Origin: Comamonadaceae bacterium G21597-S1 | Lineage (GTDB): Bacteria; Pseudomonadota; Gammaproteobacteria; Burkholderiales; Burkholderiaceae_C | Assembly: GCA_027214345.1 (NCBI GenBank) | Contig: JAPWHR010000007.1 | Location: forward strand, 186,001 to 250,000 | Direction: 5' to 3' | DNA: 64,000 nt | Shown: positions 54,757 through 63,759 of the stretch, piece after piece | Layout: every line of letters starts with the position of its first letter | Position numbering within the stretch: the stretch's first letter is position 1 | Position numbers and translations under genes: made by a program | Notes under the pieces: model-generated | The model's database searches: none | What the model saw: only the letters and a program-made list of their open reading frames with translations | What the model was told of the DNA's origin: nothing

Positions 54757-55080
54757 AGAAATGAGCACCGTCGTATCGTCCGGCACCGGTTCCCTGCCAA
54801 AGTCGATGCCGACGGACTCGCGCATGGAGATCGATTCGTCGAGTGCTTATACGACTCCAGGGTTGCTGAGGTTGAACCAGTGCTGTAGCAAGTGAATGCG
54901 CAGCATGCACACCAGGCGTACGGGTGGGCGCCCTTTGCCAGGCTAGGGCTAGTGCGGATCGAGCAGTGCGCACAATTCGGTCCACGGAATCACTCGCTCC
55001 GTCTCGGCCAGAAATACGGCACGCCTTGTCAGCTTACCGTGCCGATTGAATCCGCCGCGCGCCAGGGACATCTGTTTCAT
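54757..55080 (-). pseudogene. IS5-family transposase remnant
   Basis: The minus strand from the ATG at 55080 reads M-K-Q-M-S-L, T-R-R-A-V-F-L-A-E-T-E-R-V-I-P-W-T-E-L-C-A-L-L-D-P-H, then two stops. It continues G-K-G-R-P-P-V, M-L-R-I-H-L-L-Q-H-W-F-N-L-S, and V-G-I-D-F-G-R-E-P-V-P-D-D-T-T. This is the N-terminal third of an IS5-group transposase, carrying several stops and cut off at about 54757. The catalytic D-D-E core beyond the first part is gone. It marks a decayed insertion between the ICE and the catabolic genes. Confidence 0.8.
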
Positions 55081-55226
55081 CCAACGCATCCAGGAGTGTC
55101 CCAGCAGTAACGGCTCAGGCCGAGGCTTAGCTGACCTTTTTCATTTTCTCCGTAGCGCATGGCGCCGTCGTACGGCCAACTTCGCTGTCGGTACCCGACA
55201 CAAGCGGCGGCGGCGTCACGCAGCCG
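55081..55226. other. Short gap between IS5 and aldehyde dehydrogenase relics
   Basis: No gene. It may contain an end of the former IS, but no terminal repeat was recognised. Confidence 0.3.
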
Positions 55227-55492
55227 GAAAGCTTCAAACCGGTGGCCCGCACACTGCGATTGAGCGACGAGGCCAATCTCCTGCGTCAGGCGAACGACAC
55301 GACATTTGGACTCGCAGCTGGCGTTTGGAGCCGTGATCACAAGCGCGCTTTGCACATCGCATGCAGGACCACAGTGGAAACGATCTGGAGCAACAACCTC
55401 CGGACCATGGTGCTGAACATGCCCTCGGCCGAATGAAGACCAGCGGTCTGAAGCGCGAATGGGGCATCGCGGGCATGCGCAAATACATGTAA
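55227..55492 (+). pseudogene. Aldehyde dehydrogenase C-terminal remnant
   Basis: One frame reads S-F-K-P-V-A-R-T, S-D-E-A-N-L-L-R-Q-A-N-D-T-T-F-G-L-A-A-G-V-W-S-R-D, the well-known segment near the end of NAD-dependent aldehyde dehydrogenases. A one-base loss near 55425-55432 shifts the frame. The next frame gives M-K-T-S-G-L-K-R-E-W-G-I-A-G-M-R-K-Y-M and a stop at 55490-55492, matching the family's last residues. The larger N-terminal part, including the catalytic Cys and Glu, is missing. It is a scar next to the catabolic cluster. Confidence 0.8.
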
Positions 55493-55720
55493 CAGAAGAA
55501 GCGTCCCATGGAGCTGGGTGACTCGCCGACAGGTTGGTCGCCGTGACGATCCGCACGAGCGGCGGCAAGCACGGCGGCACCAACTTGGCTCTTGGTCGGA
55601 CCATTTGCCTGCTTTGACACAGCGGCATCGACCAAACAGCATCCGCGAAGCGAAAGGATTGTGGTGTCATAATTTCCAGTAATCACAGCACCACGCACGT
55701 TGACAGATTTTCACCCGACC

Positions 55721-56518
55721 ATGGCCGAGCCACTGTCGCCCGGAACCCGCACGGGCACCCAGAGCATAGAACGCACGATCCGCTTGATCAGAGCCGCGGC
55801 GGAACGGGGCCGTACAGGATGGCAACTGGCCGACCTGGCGCGTCATACCGAGTTGGACAAGAGCACCGTGCACCGAATATTGGGTTGCCTCGTGCGCGAA
55901 CGCGTCGTCAGCCAGCGCCAGGACGGCCGCTATCTGCCCGGACCGCTGATGTTCGAGCTGGCGCTGACGATGCGGCCGTACCATGCCTTCCAGGATCTGG
56001 CGGAGCAACGGCTTTCGTCATTTGCTAGGCGTGCGCAAGCCACCGCCGCGTTCTACTTGCGCAGTGGTGATGAAACAGTATGCGCCGCGTCGATGGGTGG
56101 CGCGGCGACGCAGCAATACATGGCCATGAGCCTGGGATCGCGCCGGCCTTTGCTGGCCAGTGTTGCAGGTATCGCGATATTGATGGCCTTGCCCGACGCA
56201 GAGGCCGCAGCCGTCGTCGCGCGCAATCTCGATTTGCTGGGTCGCCAGCGCGATGCACGCACGCCGAGTTACCAGTCGATGTACCGTGCATCCCGCGAAG
56301 CGGGCGTCGCGCTGCACGAAAGCCACCACATGGTTGCCTTCAACGGCTACGCCAGAGCCATAGTCGACGCGGCCGGAAGGCCCTTCGCGGCGCTGTCGCT
56401 CAGCGGGTCCCAGGAGGAACTTCCGACCACGCGCCGCCAGGCGATCGCGGCGCTTTTGGAAGAAGAAGCGGCCGCTCTCTCGAAAGAGGCGGCCGCGATG
56501 CTGGGTGAAGTGGACTGA
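55721..56518 (+). CDS. IclR-family transcriptional regulator
   Basis: 265 residues from the ATG at 55721 (a TTG at 55700 is possible). The winged-helix region has S-I-E-R-T-I-R-L-I, W-Q-L-A-D-L-A-R-H-T-E-L-D-K-S-T-V-H-R-I-L and Y-L-P-G-P-L-M-F-E-L. The C-terminal ligand domain has the usual S-x-G-S-R-R-P-L-L-A-S-V-A-G and G-Y-A-R-A-I. IclR proteins often control aromatic or acid catabolism. It faces the leftward hydrolase genes and is the likely regulator of the cluster. The effector is unknown. Confidence 0.9.
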   Translation: MAEPLSPGTRTGTQSIERTIRLIRAAAERGRTGWQLADLARHTELDKSTVHRILGCLVRERVVSQRQDGRYLPGPLMFELALTMRPYHAFQDLAEQRLSSFARRAQATAAFYLRSGDETVCAASMGGAATQQYMAMSLGSRRPLLASVAGIAILMALPDAEAAAVVARNLDLLGRQRDARTPSYQSMYRASREAGVALHESHHMVAFNGYARAIVDAAGRPFAALSLSGSQEELPTTRRQAIAALLEEEAAALSKEAAAMLGEVD

Positions 56519-56545
56519 CGGGACGTCGGTCCAGCCCGCGCCCTT

Positions 56546-57862
56546 TCAAACAGTCGCCAGCATCTGTTGCACACTGGCCGACGTCACCGGTTTGCCGGGT
56601 TCGTACTTCGGATGCAATCCGCCAGGAATGGACACCTCGCGCGTGTCCACTCCCTTGGCCGCCGCAGCGGCGCGAAGCGCACCAACCGTGCAGTCCTCGC
56701 GCCTGAGCACCGCAAACGGGTCATAGGAAAAGTCGCGCATCACGTTCAGATGGGTGATCTGATTGATCTCGTGGTCAGACAGCGTCTGCGCGCCGCGCCA
56801 CAGGCTTTCCGGCGATTTCGGCCAGGTGCAATCGGAGTGCGGATAGTCGCACTCCCAGGTGATGTGTTCGATACCGATTTGGGCACGGTTCATCAGGCCG
56901 AAATCATCGTCGATGAAACAGTTGATGATGTGCTTGCGGAAGATCTCGCTCGGCAACTTGCCGCCCAGGTCGAGATTTGTCCACGCGCCATGCTGGCGTA
57001 CGGTCGAATCGGCACGCTCCAGGAAATAGGGCACCCAACCGATGCCTCCTTCCGAAAGGGCAAGCCGCAAGTCCGGGTACCGCTTCCAGAACGAGGCGAA
57101 GATCCAGTCGGCCGCGGCATTCGCGATCGTCATCGGCATGGTGGTGATCCACGCTGCGATGGGCGAGAGGTCCGACGCATGCGGCGCAGCGGAACCCGTC
57201 CCGATATGGCAGCAGATGACGACGCGGTTGTCGTTGCATGCCTGCCACAGCGGTTCCCAATACGGATCATGCAGGCTTGGCAGACCGGCGGCGCCGGCAA
57301 TATATGCCGCGCCGGCGGGGTTGTCGGGAAAGCTGATGGCATGTACGCCCAGTTTCAGCAGGCGCTGCAGTTCCGCCAGGCACAACGCCATGTCCCACAA
57401 GGGCAGGATCGCAAGGGGAACAAACCGGCCCGGGTATGCCCCGGCCCAATCGTGCACATGCCAGTCGTTGTACGCCCGGATGATCGCCAGCGCGAGATTC
57501 TTGTCCTGCATGTTCTGGAAACGGCCCCCGCTGAAGCCGGGGAACTGCGGAAAACAGATGGAGCCGAGCACGCCGTTCACGTTCATGTCGTCGATGCGCG
57601 CGTGCACGTCGTAAGCCCCCTTGCGAAGCTGGTCGAAGCCCGTTGGCTCCACGCCGTATTCGCTGCGCGGGCGTCCGACAACGGCATTGAGCCCGAGTCC
57701 GGTGACCTTGCGACCTTCCACTTCCCAGGCCTGGCCATATCGGGTCTGGACGATGCGCGGCGCCCGGTCCTTGTAACGGGCCGGCATGTGGCGCTCGAAC
57801 ATGTCCGCCGGCTCGCAGAGATGGTCGTCGACGCTCACGAGGATCATGTCTTCCATTTGCAT
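56546..57862 (-). CDS. Amidohydrolase-2 family metal-dependent hydrolase or decarboxylase
   Basis: 438 residues from the ATG at 57862, with AGGAG 8 bases upstream. It opens V-S-V-D-D-H-L-C-E-P, the metal-binding start of the Amidohydro_2 family. Further typical segments are C-F-P-Q-F-P-G, D-W-H-V-H-D-W, C-C-H-I-G-T-G-S, L-S-E-G-G-I-G-W-V-P and W-E-C-D-Y-P-H-S-D-C-T-W-P, which supply metal and catalytic residues. Members hydrolyse or decarboxylate ring acids such as ACMS or resorcylate-like compounds. The substrate here is unknown. A same-strand hydrolase gene lies 135 bases upstream. Confidence 0.85.
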   Translation of the reverse strand: MQMEDMILVSVDDHLCEPADMFERHMPARYKDRAPRIVQTRYGQAWEVEGRKVTGLGLNAVVGRPRSEYGVEPTGFDQLRKGAYDVHARIDDMNVNGVLGSICFPQFPGFSGGRFQNMQDKNLALAIIRAYNDWHVHDWAGAYPGRFVPLAILPLWDMALCLAELQRLLKLGVHAISFPDNPAGAAYIAGAAGLPSLHDPYWEPLWQACNDNRVVICCHIGTGSAAPHASDLSPIAAWITTMPMTIANAAADWIFASFWKRYPDLRLALSEGGIGWVPYFLERADSTVRQHGAWTNLDLGGKLPSEIFRKHIINCFIDDDFGLMNRAQIGIEHITWECDYPHSDCTWPKSPESLWRGAQTLSDHEINQITHLNVMRDFSYDPFAVLRREDCTVGALRAAAAAKGVDTREVSIPGGLHPKYEPGKPVTSASVQQMLATV

Positions 57863-57997
57863 TGGTATCACTCCTGTAATTGGCAATATTCCGGCGCTCG
57901 TGCGGCTTGCGGAATTCTGCGGCAGGCCACCGCGATTCCGAATGGATCGTGCAGCGGTCCGTGCTGCATCGTGAAACAGATGTCTGCAAACACCGGC

Positions 57998-58915
57998 TCA
58001 GCACGCCACCGGCACGTGCCGTGCGAGAAACAGTCGCATCGCCACGCCAAAGGCGTCATTGCGGTCGCCCGCGACCATGTGCGCCGCACCCGGCACGACC
58101 ACGTGTTCGGCCTGCGGGCACAGCGCCAGGAATTCAGCGACGCCTTCTTCACTGAGGATGTCGGAGAGTTCACCACGCACCAGTAGCGTGGGTACCCGAA
58201 TACGGCGCGTGGCATCTTCCAGCCGCTGCTGGCGAAGCAACAGGTTGGCGCCATCGTGCCTGCGCCTGGGATCCCAATGCCAACGATACTTGCCGTCCAT
58301 CGTGCGCCGCACGTTTTTCGCCAGCCCCTCGAGGTTGCGGCGACGGGCACGTTGTGGCTGGTAGTTCAGGATCGCTTCTTCCACCTCCTCGAGCGAGTCG
58401 AAACCTTCGGGCTTCTGGTGCATGAATTCCTGCACCCTGCGTGCTCCATCCTTTTCGATCCTCGGAGCGATATCGACGAGCACCAATGCCAATGCGTCTA
58501 CGCGACCTTCTCCTGCTGCCAGCAAGCTAACTCCCCCTCCCATCGAAGCGCCGACCAGCGTGGGGCGGCGACCGCCCATGGCAGCGACGACACATGCCAG
58601 GTCTTCCACCATGAAATCGCTGTCGTAGCGCAGTTCCGGGTCCCAGGCCGAATCGCCATGTCCGCGGGCGTCGAACGCCACGACGTAATAGCCCTCGCGC
58701 GCCAGTTGTTCGCCGGTGCCCTTCCACGAATGCCGGGTTTGTCCACCGCCATGCAGCAACACGACCATCGGCGCCGCGCGATCGCCCCAACTGTCGCCGG
58801 CAATCTGCAGGCCGCCCGCGCCACGCCAGATGTGCATCGGCTCCGGAATGCCGGGCAGGCGTTCGCCGGCAACCATGCGCTTGACGTGATCGGCGGCATC
58901 TGCAGTGGATGGCAT
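57998..58915 (-). CDS. Alpha/beta-fold hydrolase
   Basis: 305 residues from the ATG at 58915 (58945 possible). The oxyanion segment L-L-H-G-G-G-Q-T-R-H-S-W, the A-F-D-A-R-G-H-G-D-S strand, the nucleophile elbow G-A-S-M-G-G-G and the late G-A-A-H-M-V-A-G-D carrying the catalytic His are all present. The acid is probably in G-E-L-S-D. The family includes ring-cleavage product (C-C bond) hydrolases and esterases. Context suggests a catabolic role. It diverges from the acyl-CoA synthetase gene. Confidence 0.88.
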   Translation of the reverse strand: MPSTADAADHVKRMVAGERLPGIPEPMHIWRGAGGLQIAGDSWGDRAAPMVVLLHGGGQTRHSWKGTGEQLAREGYYVVAFDARGHGDSAWDPELRYDSDFMVEDLACVVAAMGGRRPTLVGASMGGGVSLLAAGEGRVDALALVLVDIAPRIEKDGARRVQEFMHQKPEGFDSLEEVEEAILNYQPQRARRRNLEGLAKNVRRTMDGKYRWHWDPRRRHDGANLLLRQQRLEDATRRIRVPTLLVRGELSDILSEEGVAEFLALCPQAEHVVVPGAAHMVAGDRNDAFGVAMRLFLARHVPVAC

Positions 58916-59279
58916 GTAGGGCTCGCAGGGTAAGTACCGCTGCATTCTGCAGGAGTACGCGCAACGCGCACATGGTCCGCACACATGCGTCCTGTATGGT
59001 GAAACGTCAGGCCGGCAGCCCGGCATCTTATGGGTGGACTGCAGGCTCTCCAGGCGAAAATGCCATGCACAATGCCTGCGTATCGGCCGACACCGGCCGC
59101 CACTGCCGCATGGCCACATCGATGTTCCGCCTGTTCCGTCCGAATCCAACGCGCTGCGCGCGCAAGTGTCGTCCAGGCATGACATCCCCGCGCACGGGTG
59201 GACGTTTCCCTGCCGATCGGGCTGCACCAGTGCAGCGGGGTCCGTCGGTGCTGGGCATTCCTGTTTCCGCAACCGACGC
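58916..59279. other. Divergent promoter region of the catabolic cluster
   Basis: 364 bases between the leftward hydrolase and rightward CoA-ligase genes. No gene is recognised. It should contain the promoters for both arms and perhaps an IclR-type operator; no clear palindrome was identified. Confidence 0.4.
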
Positions 59280-60800
59280 ATGACGCAGTTGCGGCAGTGG
59301 GCGGAACGCGTCCCCGACGCAGCAGCCGTCGTCGACGCGCAGACCGGCGAGACCCTGACATACGGCGCGCTGCACCTGCGCTCCGCGCGGTTTGCGCTGC
59401 ATTTGATCGATCGCGGCGCCACCGCGGGGTCGACCATCGCCGTGTTGCTGCCCAATGGGCCACGCTACCTGGAGGTGTGCTGGGCGGCACGTCGTGCAGG
59501 TCTCTATTTCGTCCCGCTCAGCACGCAATTGAAAACGGCGGAAATCGCGCACATCCTGGGCGATTCGGGCGCACGCGTTCTGCTCACCGCCACCCAGTTC
59601 CTGCCGCTGGTGCGGGATATCGACAAGGAAACGATGCGCCGGATCGGCGTCATCGACGTCGACGCGCGCGCCGAATACGAAGCCATCGTCGATGCGTCCG
59701 GTCCGCCGCCGGTGTTGCCGCATCGGCCGACAGGCAGGGATTTCGCCTATTCGTCGGGGACGACGGGTGTGCCGAAAGGCATCCGTCATGCACTCGATGC
59801 CGCAGCCTCGTCGCCCGTTGCGGCACGGGACTGGCTGGCGTTTTTCCAGTTCGGTCCGGACACGACCTACCTGTGTCCGGCGCCGGTCTACCACGCGGCG
59901 CCACTGCGTTTCTGCCTGCGCTGCATCGAGTGCGGGGGCACTGTCGTCATCATGCGCCGGTTCGATGCCGAAGCCGCGTTGCGGGCGATCGCACGCTGGC
60001 GCGTCACGCACAGCCAGTGGGTGCCGACCATGTTCGTGCGAATGCTCGCGCTGCCACAGGAGGTCCGCCGACGGCATGACCTCTCCAGCATGCGCATCGC
60101 GGTCCACGCGGCAGCACCTTGTCCCGTGCATCTGAAGCGAAGCATGCTCGCATGGTGGGGCCCGATCCTGTGGGAATACTACGCAGGCTCCGAGCGTAAT
60201 GGCGTGACGCTGATCGCGCCCGAAGAATGGCTGCGTCATCCGGGATCGGTCGGCCGAGCAGTGCTGGGCCGTCTGCACATAGTGGACGACAATGGCGACA
60301 CCTGCGCCGCCGGCGTCGAAGGCAGCGTGTATTTTTCGGGCGGGCCGTCGTTCACGTACCACAACGACCCGGACAAGACGGCTGCCGCACACAATGCGCA
60401 GGGCTGGTCGACCATAGGCGACATCGGCTATGTCGATCCGGACGGATATCTCTATCTGACAGATCGCCGCGCCAACATGATCATCTCCGGCGGCGTGAAC
60501 ATTTACCCCCAGGAAGCCGAAAACTGCCTGCTCGCGCACCCGCTGGTCGCGGACGTGGCCGTCATCGGTGTACCCCATGCCGAATTCGGGGAAGAGGTCC
60601 GCGGTATTGTGCAGTTGCACGATCCGTCGCTCGCGTCGTCCGCGCTCGCCCTGGAACTGATGCACTTTTGCCGCGAGCGGCTCTCGCATGTCAAATGCCC
60701 GCGCAGCATCGATTTCGACCCCCTGCTGCCCCGCACGGAAACCGGCAAGTTGCTCAAGCGCCTGGTGCGCGACCGGTACCGCAGCGCGACTGCGCGTTAG
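59280..60800 (+). CDS. Acyl-CoA synthetase (AMP-forming)
   Basis: 506 residues. The P-loop-like S-S-G-T-T-G-V-P-K-G (158-167), the W-E-Y-Y-A-G-S-E motif (about 300), G-D-I-G-Y-V-D-P-D-G-Y-L-Y-L-T-D-R-R and the catalytic lysine region R-T-E-T-G-K-L-L-K-R at the end are present, so the enzyme should activate a carboxylic acid to its CoA ester through an acyl-adenylate. The ATG at 59280 has no strong ribosome site, and upstream starts give no added conserved sequence. It is followed by three genes on the same strand. Confidence 0.9.
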   Translation: MTQLRQWAERVPDAAAVVDAQTGETLTYGALHLRSARFALHLIDRGATAGSTIAVLLPNGPRYLEVCWAARRAGLYFVPLSTQLKTAEIAHILGDSGARVLLTATQFLPLVRDIDKETMRRIGVIDVDARAEYEAIVDASGPPPVLPHRPTGRDFAYSSGTTGVPKGIRHALDAAASSPVAARDWLAFFQFGPDTTYLCPAPVYHAAPLRFCLRCIECGGTVVIMRRFDAEAALRAIARWRVTHSQWVPTMFVRMLALPQEVRRRHDLSSMRIAVHAAAPCPVHLKRSMLAWWGPILWEYYAGSERNGVTLIAPEEWLRHPGSVGRAVLGRLHIVDDNGDTCAAGVEGSVYFSGGPSFTYHNDPDKTAAAHNAQGWSTIGDIGYVDPDGYLYLTDRRANMIISGGVNIYPQEAENCLLAHPLVADVAVIGVPHAEFGEEVRGIVQLHDPSLASSALALELMHFCRERLSHVKCPRSIDFDPLLPRTETGKLLKRLVRDRYRSATAR

Positions 60801-60921
60801 CCAGCCCCATCCCCTGTGTCACAACGTGGATTGGCGCGCACGCCGACCCGTAGGGCATTTGGCCACGGGCTTCCATAATTCGACGATGCGTCCATGAAGC
60901 GGCGCGGCGAAGGAGACGATC

Positions 60922-61329
60922 ATGGGTACTGTCGCGAAAGTCATGCCGGTTACCGACGATGTCGACAGCGCCGGGTTTTTCGATGGCGCGCGCGAGGGCA
61001 GGCTGATGATTCGCGCCTGCCAGGATTGTGCATCGGGCATTCACCCGCCAATGGCCCACTGCCCCTACTGCGGCAGCTGGAACACGCATTGGCGTGTTGC
61101 GAACGGAAGGGGTACGCTGCATACGTGGACGGTGGTGGAGCGCCAGGTCCACGCGGCCTATCCGACGCCTTATACGCTGGTGAGCGTCGAACTCGACGAC
61201 GTCACCCGGGTTCGCCTGGTCGGACGTATCCCCGGAGCCCCAGAACTGACGGTCGGTTTGCCGATGGAGGTCTTCTTCGATCCACACGAGGATGACGTGG
61301 TACTGCCCAACTGGAGACCGGCGGTGTGA
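60922..61329 (+). CDS. Zn-ribbon/OB-fold (DUF35) acyl-CoA-associated protein
   Basis: 135 residues with AAGGAG 7 bases before the ATG. The zinc ribbon has C-Q-D-C and C-P-Y-C-G, followed by an OB fold (G-T-L-H-T-W-T-V-V-E-R-Q, then Y-T-L-V-S-V-E-L, G-L-P-M-E-V-F-F). DUF35 proteins partner thiolases, hydratases or aldolases and may bind CoA esters. A partner thiolase or hydratase is not visible here. It overlaps the next gene (GTGA). Confidence 0.88.
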   Translation: MGTVAKVMPVTDDVDSAGFFDGAREGRLMIRACQDCASGIHPPMAHCPYCGSWNTHWRVANGRGTLHTWTVVERQVHAAYPTPYTLVSVELDDVTRVRLVGRIPGAPELTVGLPMEVFFDPHEDDVVLPNWRPAV

Positions 61330-62444
61330 CGTCCGTCACCGAGGTCTCCCTTTTTTCACCGCTGCGTATCGGTGGCTGCCCGCTGGAGCACCGCATCGTG
61401 ATGGCGCCGCTCACCCGTTCACGCGCGGCACATCCGGGAAACGTCCCCACGCCGATGAACGCGCAGTACTACGGACAGCGGGCCTCCTCCGGCGGACTCA
61501 TCATCGCGGAAGCAACGCAGGTGTCGCCGATGGGACGCGGCATCGCCCAATCGCCTGGCATCCATTCCGCCGAGCAGGTAAGTGGCTGGAAACGCGTAAC
61601 CGACGCGGTGCACGCCAGGGGTGGCCGCATCTTCCTGCAACTGTGGCACGCCGGCCGGGTTTCGCACTCGACACGGCTGCCTGGCGCCGCCTTGCCGATC
61701 GCTCCGTCAGCCGTCGCAATCCGCGGTGAACTCATGGTATCGGGCGGCCGCAGGGTGCCCTACGAAACCCCAAGAGCCCTGACACTTCAGGAAATCCAGG
61801 GCCTCGTCGAGAGCTTTGCACTGGCCGCACAAAACGCCCGGGACGCGGAATTCGACGGCGTGGAGATCCACGGCGCCAATGGCTACCTGCTCGAACAGTT
61901 CCTGCATGCCGGCACCAACCTGCGCGAAGACGACTATGGCGGGTCGCTCGACAACCGCGTGCGGTTCGCGTTGGAAGTGGCGCACGCCGTCGCCGGCGTA
62001 TGGGGCGCAGATCGCGTGGGCATGCGGCTATCCCCGTACGGAGTCGCCGCCGACAGCAGCGAGCCCGATCCGATGCCCTTGTATGCGCACCTGATCGGCG
62101 GCTTGCGCAGGCTTGGCCTGGCATACCTGCATCTGATCGAGCCACGCGCGAGCGGCGTCGGCGCGGCCGAAGTCGATCGCGCGGGCCTGCCTTCGGCCGC
62201 CGTTCTCTTCCGTCCGATGTGGGACAAGGTGCTGATCTCCGCCGGCAACCACGATGCCGCTTCGGCGCATGCGATGGTCGCATCCGGCCATGCCGATGCG
62301 ATCGCGTTCGGCCGCCTTTTCATCGCCAACCCCGACCTGCCGGCGCGGCTGCAACGCGGCACCCCTCTCAACCGCTACGACCGCAGCACGTTCTATACCC
62401 GCGGCCCGCAGGGATACACGGACTATCCGGCGATGCATGCATGA
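61326..62444 (+). CDS. Old Yellow Enzyme family NADH:flavin oxidoreductase
   Basis: 372 residues from a GTG overlapping the DUF35 stop. The typical segments are present: L-F-S-P-L-R-I-G, M-A-P-L-T-R-S-R-A, L-W-H-A-G-R-V-S-H, E-I-H-G-A-N-G-Y-L-L-E-Q-F-L, and F-G-R-L-F-I-A-N-P-D-L for FMN binding. The N-ethylmaleimide-reductase/xenobiotic-reductase subgroup is most likely. It reduces activated C=C bonds, so the pathway substrate may be an enoate or cyclic enone formed after CoA activation. Confidence 0.92.
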   Translation: MTSVTEVSLFSPLRIGGCPLEHRIVMAPLTRSRAAHPGNVPTPMNAQYYGQRASSGGLIIAEATQVSPMGRGIAQSPGIHSAEQVSGWKRVTDAVHARGGRIFLQLWHAGRVSHSTRLPGAALPIAPSAVAIRGELMVSGGRRVPYETPRALTLQEIQGLVESFALAAQNARDAEFDGVEIHGANGYLLEQFLHAGTNLREDDYGGSLDNRVRFALEVAHAVAGVWGADRVGMRLSPYGVAADSSEPDPMPLYAHLIGGLRRLGLAYLHLIEPRASGVGAAEVDRAGLPSAAVLFRPMWDKVLISAGNHDAASAHAMVASGHADAIAFGRLFIANPDLPARLQRGTPLNRYDRSTFYTRGPQGYTDYPAMHA

Positions 62445-62513
62445 AGGCCGGCCGTGGCCGCGCCTGGCTGCGTGCCCTCCACTTGCCGGGCAACTATCTA
62501 CAGGAGAAATCGA

Positions 62514-63731
62514 ATGACCAGTGTGATGAGCGGCGTGCGCGTCCTCGAAGTGGCGGAATACGGGCTCGCGCCTTCCGCCGCGTGTGTCCTGTCCGATTGG
62601 GGCGCCAGTGTCATCAAGGTCGAGCACCCGCAACGCGGTGACTCGATCCGCGGGCTGACTGCATTCGGCGTCGCACCAGGCATGGGCGGCTTCGATGCCT
62701 TGTGGGAACCGTTCAACCGCGGCAAACGTTCGATCGGAATCGACCTGCGCCATCCGGAAGGCATGAAGATCCTGATGCAACTGGTGCGCAACTCGGATGT
62801 ATTCATCACCAATTTCCTGCCCGAGGCGCGCCGCAAGCTCGGAATCGACGTGGAACACCTGCGCGCCGTGAATCCCCGGCTCGTGTACGCCCGCGCCTCG
62901 GCCCACGGGCCCAAAGGCGATGAATCCGAACAGGGCGGCTTCGACGGACTGACGTTCTGGCAGCGCAGCGGTGCAGGCATGCAGGCAACACCCGAACTCG
63001 CGGACGAACTCGTGACCTTGCCTGGCCCGGGATTCGGCGATGTGCAGGCTGGCATGGCACTGGCCGGCGGCATTTCGGCTGCCCTTTTCCATCGCGAACG
63101 CACCGGCAAGGCAACGACGGTCGACATGTCGCTACTGGGAGCGGGATTGTGGTCGATGCAGGCCTCGCTCTACGGAGCCAATGTCTCTGGCCGCAAGATG
63201 CTGCCGCGTGCCAATCGCAAGGCCGCGCTCAGCCCGCTTTCCAACAACTACGCGACGAGCGACGGCCGGCGTATCGCACTGTCGATGTTGCAAGGTGACC
63301 GCTACTGGCCCGCCTTCTGCAAACTCTGCGATCGCGAGGATCTCGCAACCGATCCGCGCTTCTGCGACATCAAGGCACGGGCGGCCAACAGCGAGGCCTG
63401 CATCGCCGAACTCGACAAACTCTTCGCGACGCGCACGTTCGCGCAATGGATCGCGTTGCTCAGGAAACAGGAAGGGCAGTGGGCGCCGGTCCAGGTGGCC
63501 ACCGATTCCAACGACGATCCGCAGGTGCTGGCAAACGGCTACGTGCAGGATGTCGACTACGGCGATGGGCGCCGGGTCAAGATGGTCGCATCCCCGGTGC
63601 AGTTCGACGAGACGCCGGCAACCTTGCGTGCAGCGCCTGGGCTGGGCGCGCAGACCGAGGAAATCCTGCTGGAAATGAACGTCGATTGGGAAGAGATCGC
63701 GCGCCTCAAGGATAGCAGCGTGATCACCTGA
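62514..63731 (+). CDS. Class III (CaiB/BaiF) CoA-transferase
   Basis: 405 residues from the ATG at 62514 with AGGAG upstream. It opens G-V-R-V-L-E-V-A-E-Y-G-L-A-P, then V-I-K-V-E-H-P-Q-R-G-D, N-R-G-K-R-S-I-G-I-D-L, and G-P-G-F-G-D-V-Q-A-G with the likely catalytic aspartate, followed by L-F-H-R-E-R-T-G-K-A. The enzyme moves CoA between carboxylic acids. Together with the ligase upstream it gives two ways to activate the substrate. Last gene of the rightward unit. Confidence 0.92.
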   Translation: MTSVMSGVRVLEVAEYGLAPSAACVLSDWGASVIKVEHPQRGDSIRGLTAFGVAPGMGGFDALWEPFNRGKRSIGIDLRHPEGMKILMQLVRNSDVFITNFLPEARRKLGIDVEHLRAVNPRLVYARASAHGPKGDESEQGGFDGLTFWQRSGAGMQATPELADELVTLPGPGFGDVQAGMALAGGISAALFHRERTGKATTVDMSLLGAGLWSMQASLYGANVSGRKMLPRANRKAALSPLSNNYATSDGRRIALSMLQGDRYWPAFCKLCDREDLATDPRFCDIKARAANSEACIAELDKLFATRTFAQWIALLRKQEGQWAPVQVATDSNDDPQVLANGYVQDVDYGDGRRVKMVASPVQFDETPATLRAAPGLGAQTEEILLEMNVDWEEIARLKDSSVIT

Positions 63732-63740
63732 CCCGCGCCC

Positions 63741-63759
63741 GCCTGCCCACGGGGCAGGC
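63741..63759. terminator. Hairpin between convergent CoA-transferase and dehydrogenase genes
   Basis: Perfect 8-base arms GCCTGCCC / GGGCAGGC around ACG, ending one base before the stop of the leftward gene. The position between convergent genes suggests a shared terminator, though no T-tract is present. Confidence 0.55.

Noticed and set aside
54427-54888. 153-codon plus-strand frame right of the AlpA-like gene
   Set aside because: It lies across the IS5-like relic on the other strand and shows no family features.
56567-58186. 539-codon plus-strand frame opposite amidohydrolase and hydrolase genes
   Set aside because: Both minus-strand genes have catalytic motifs; the opposite frame is a compositional shadow.
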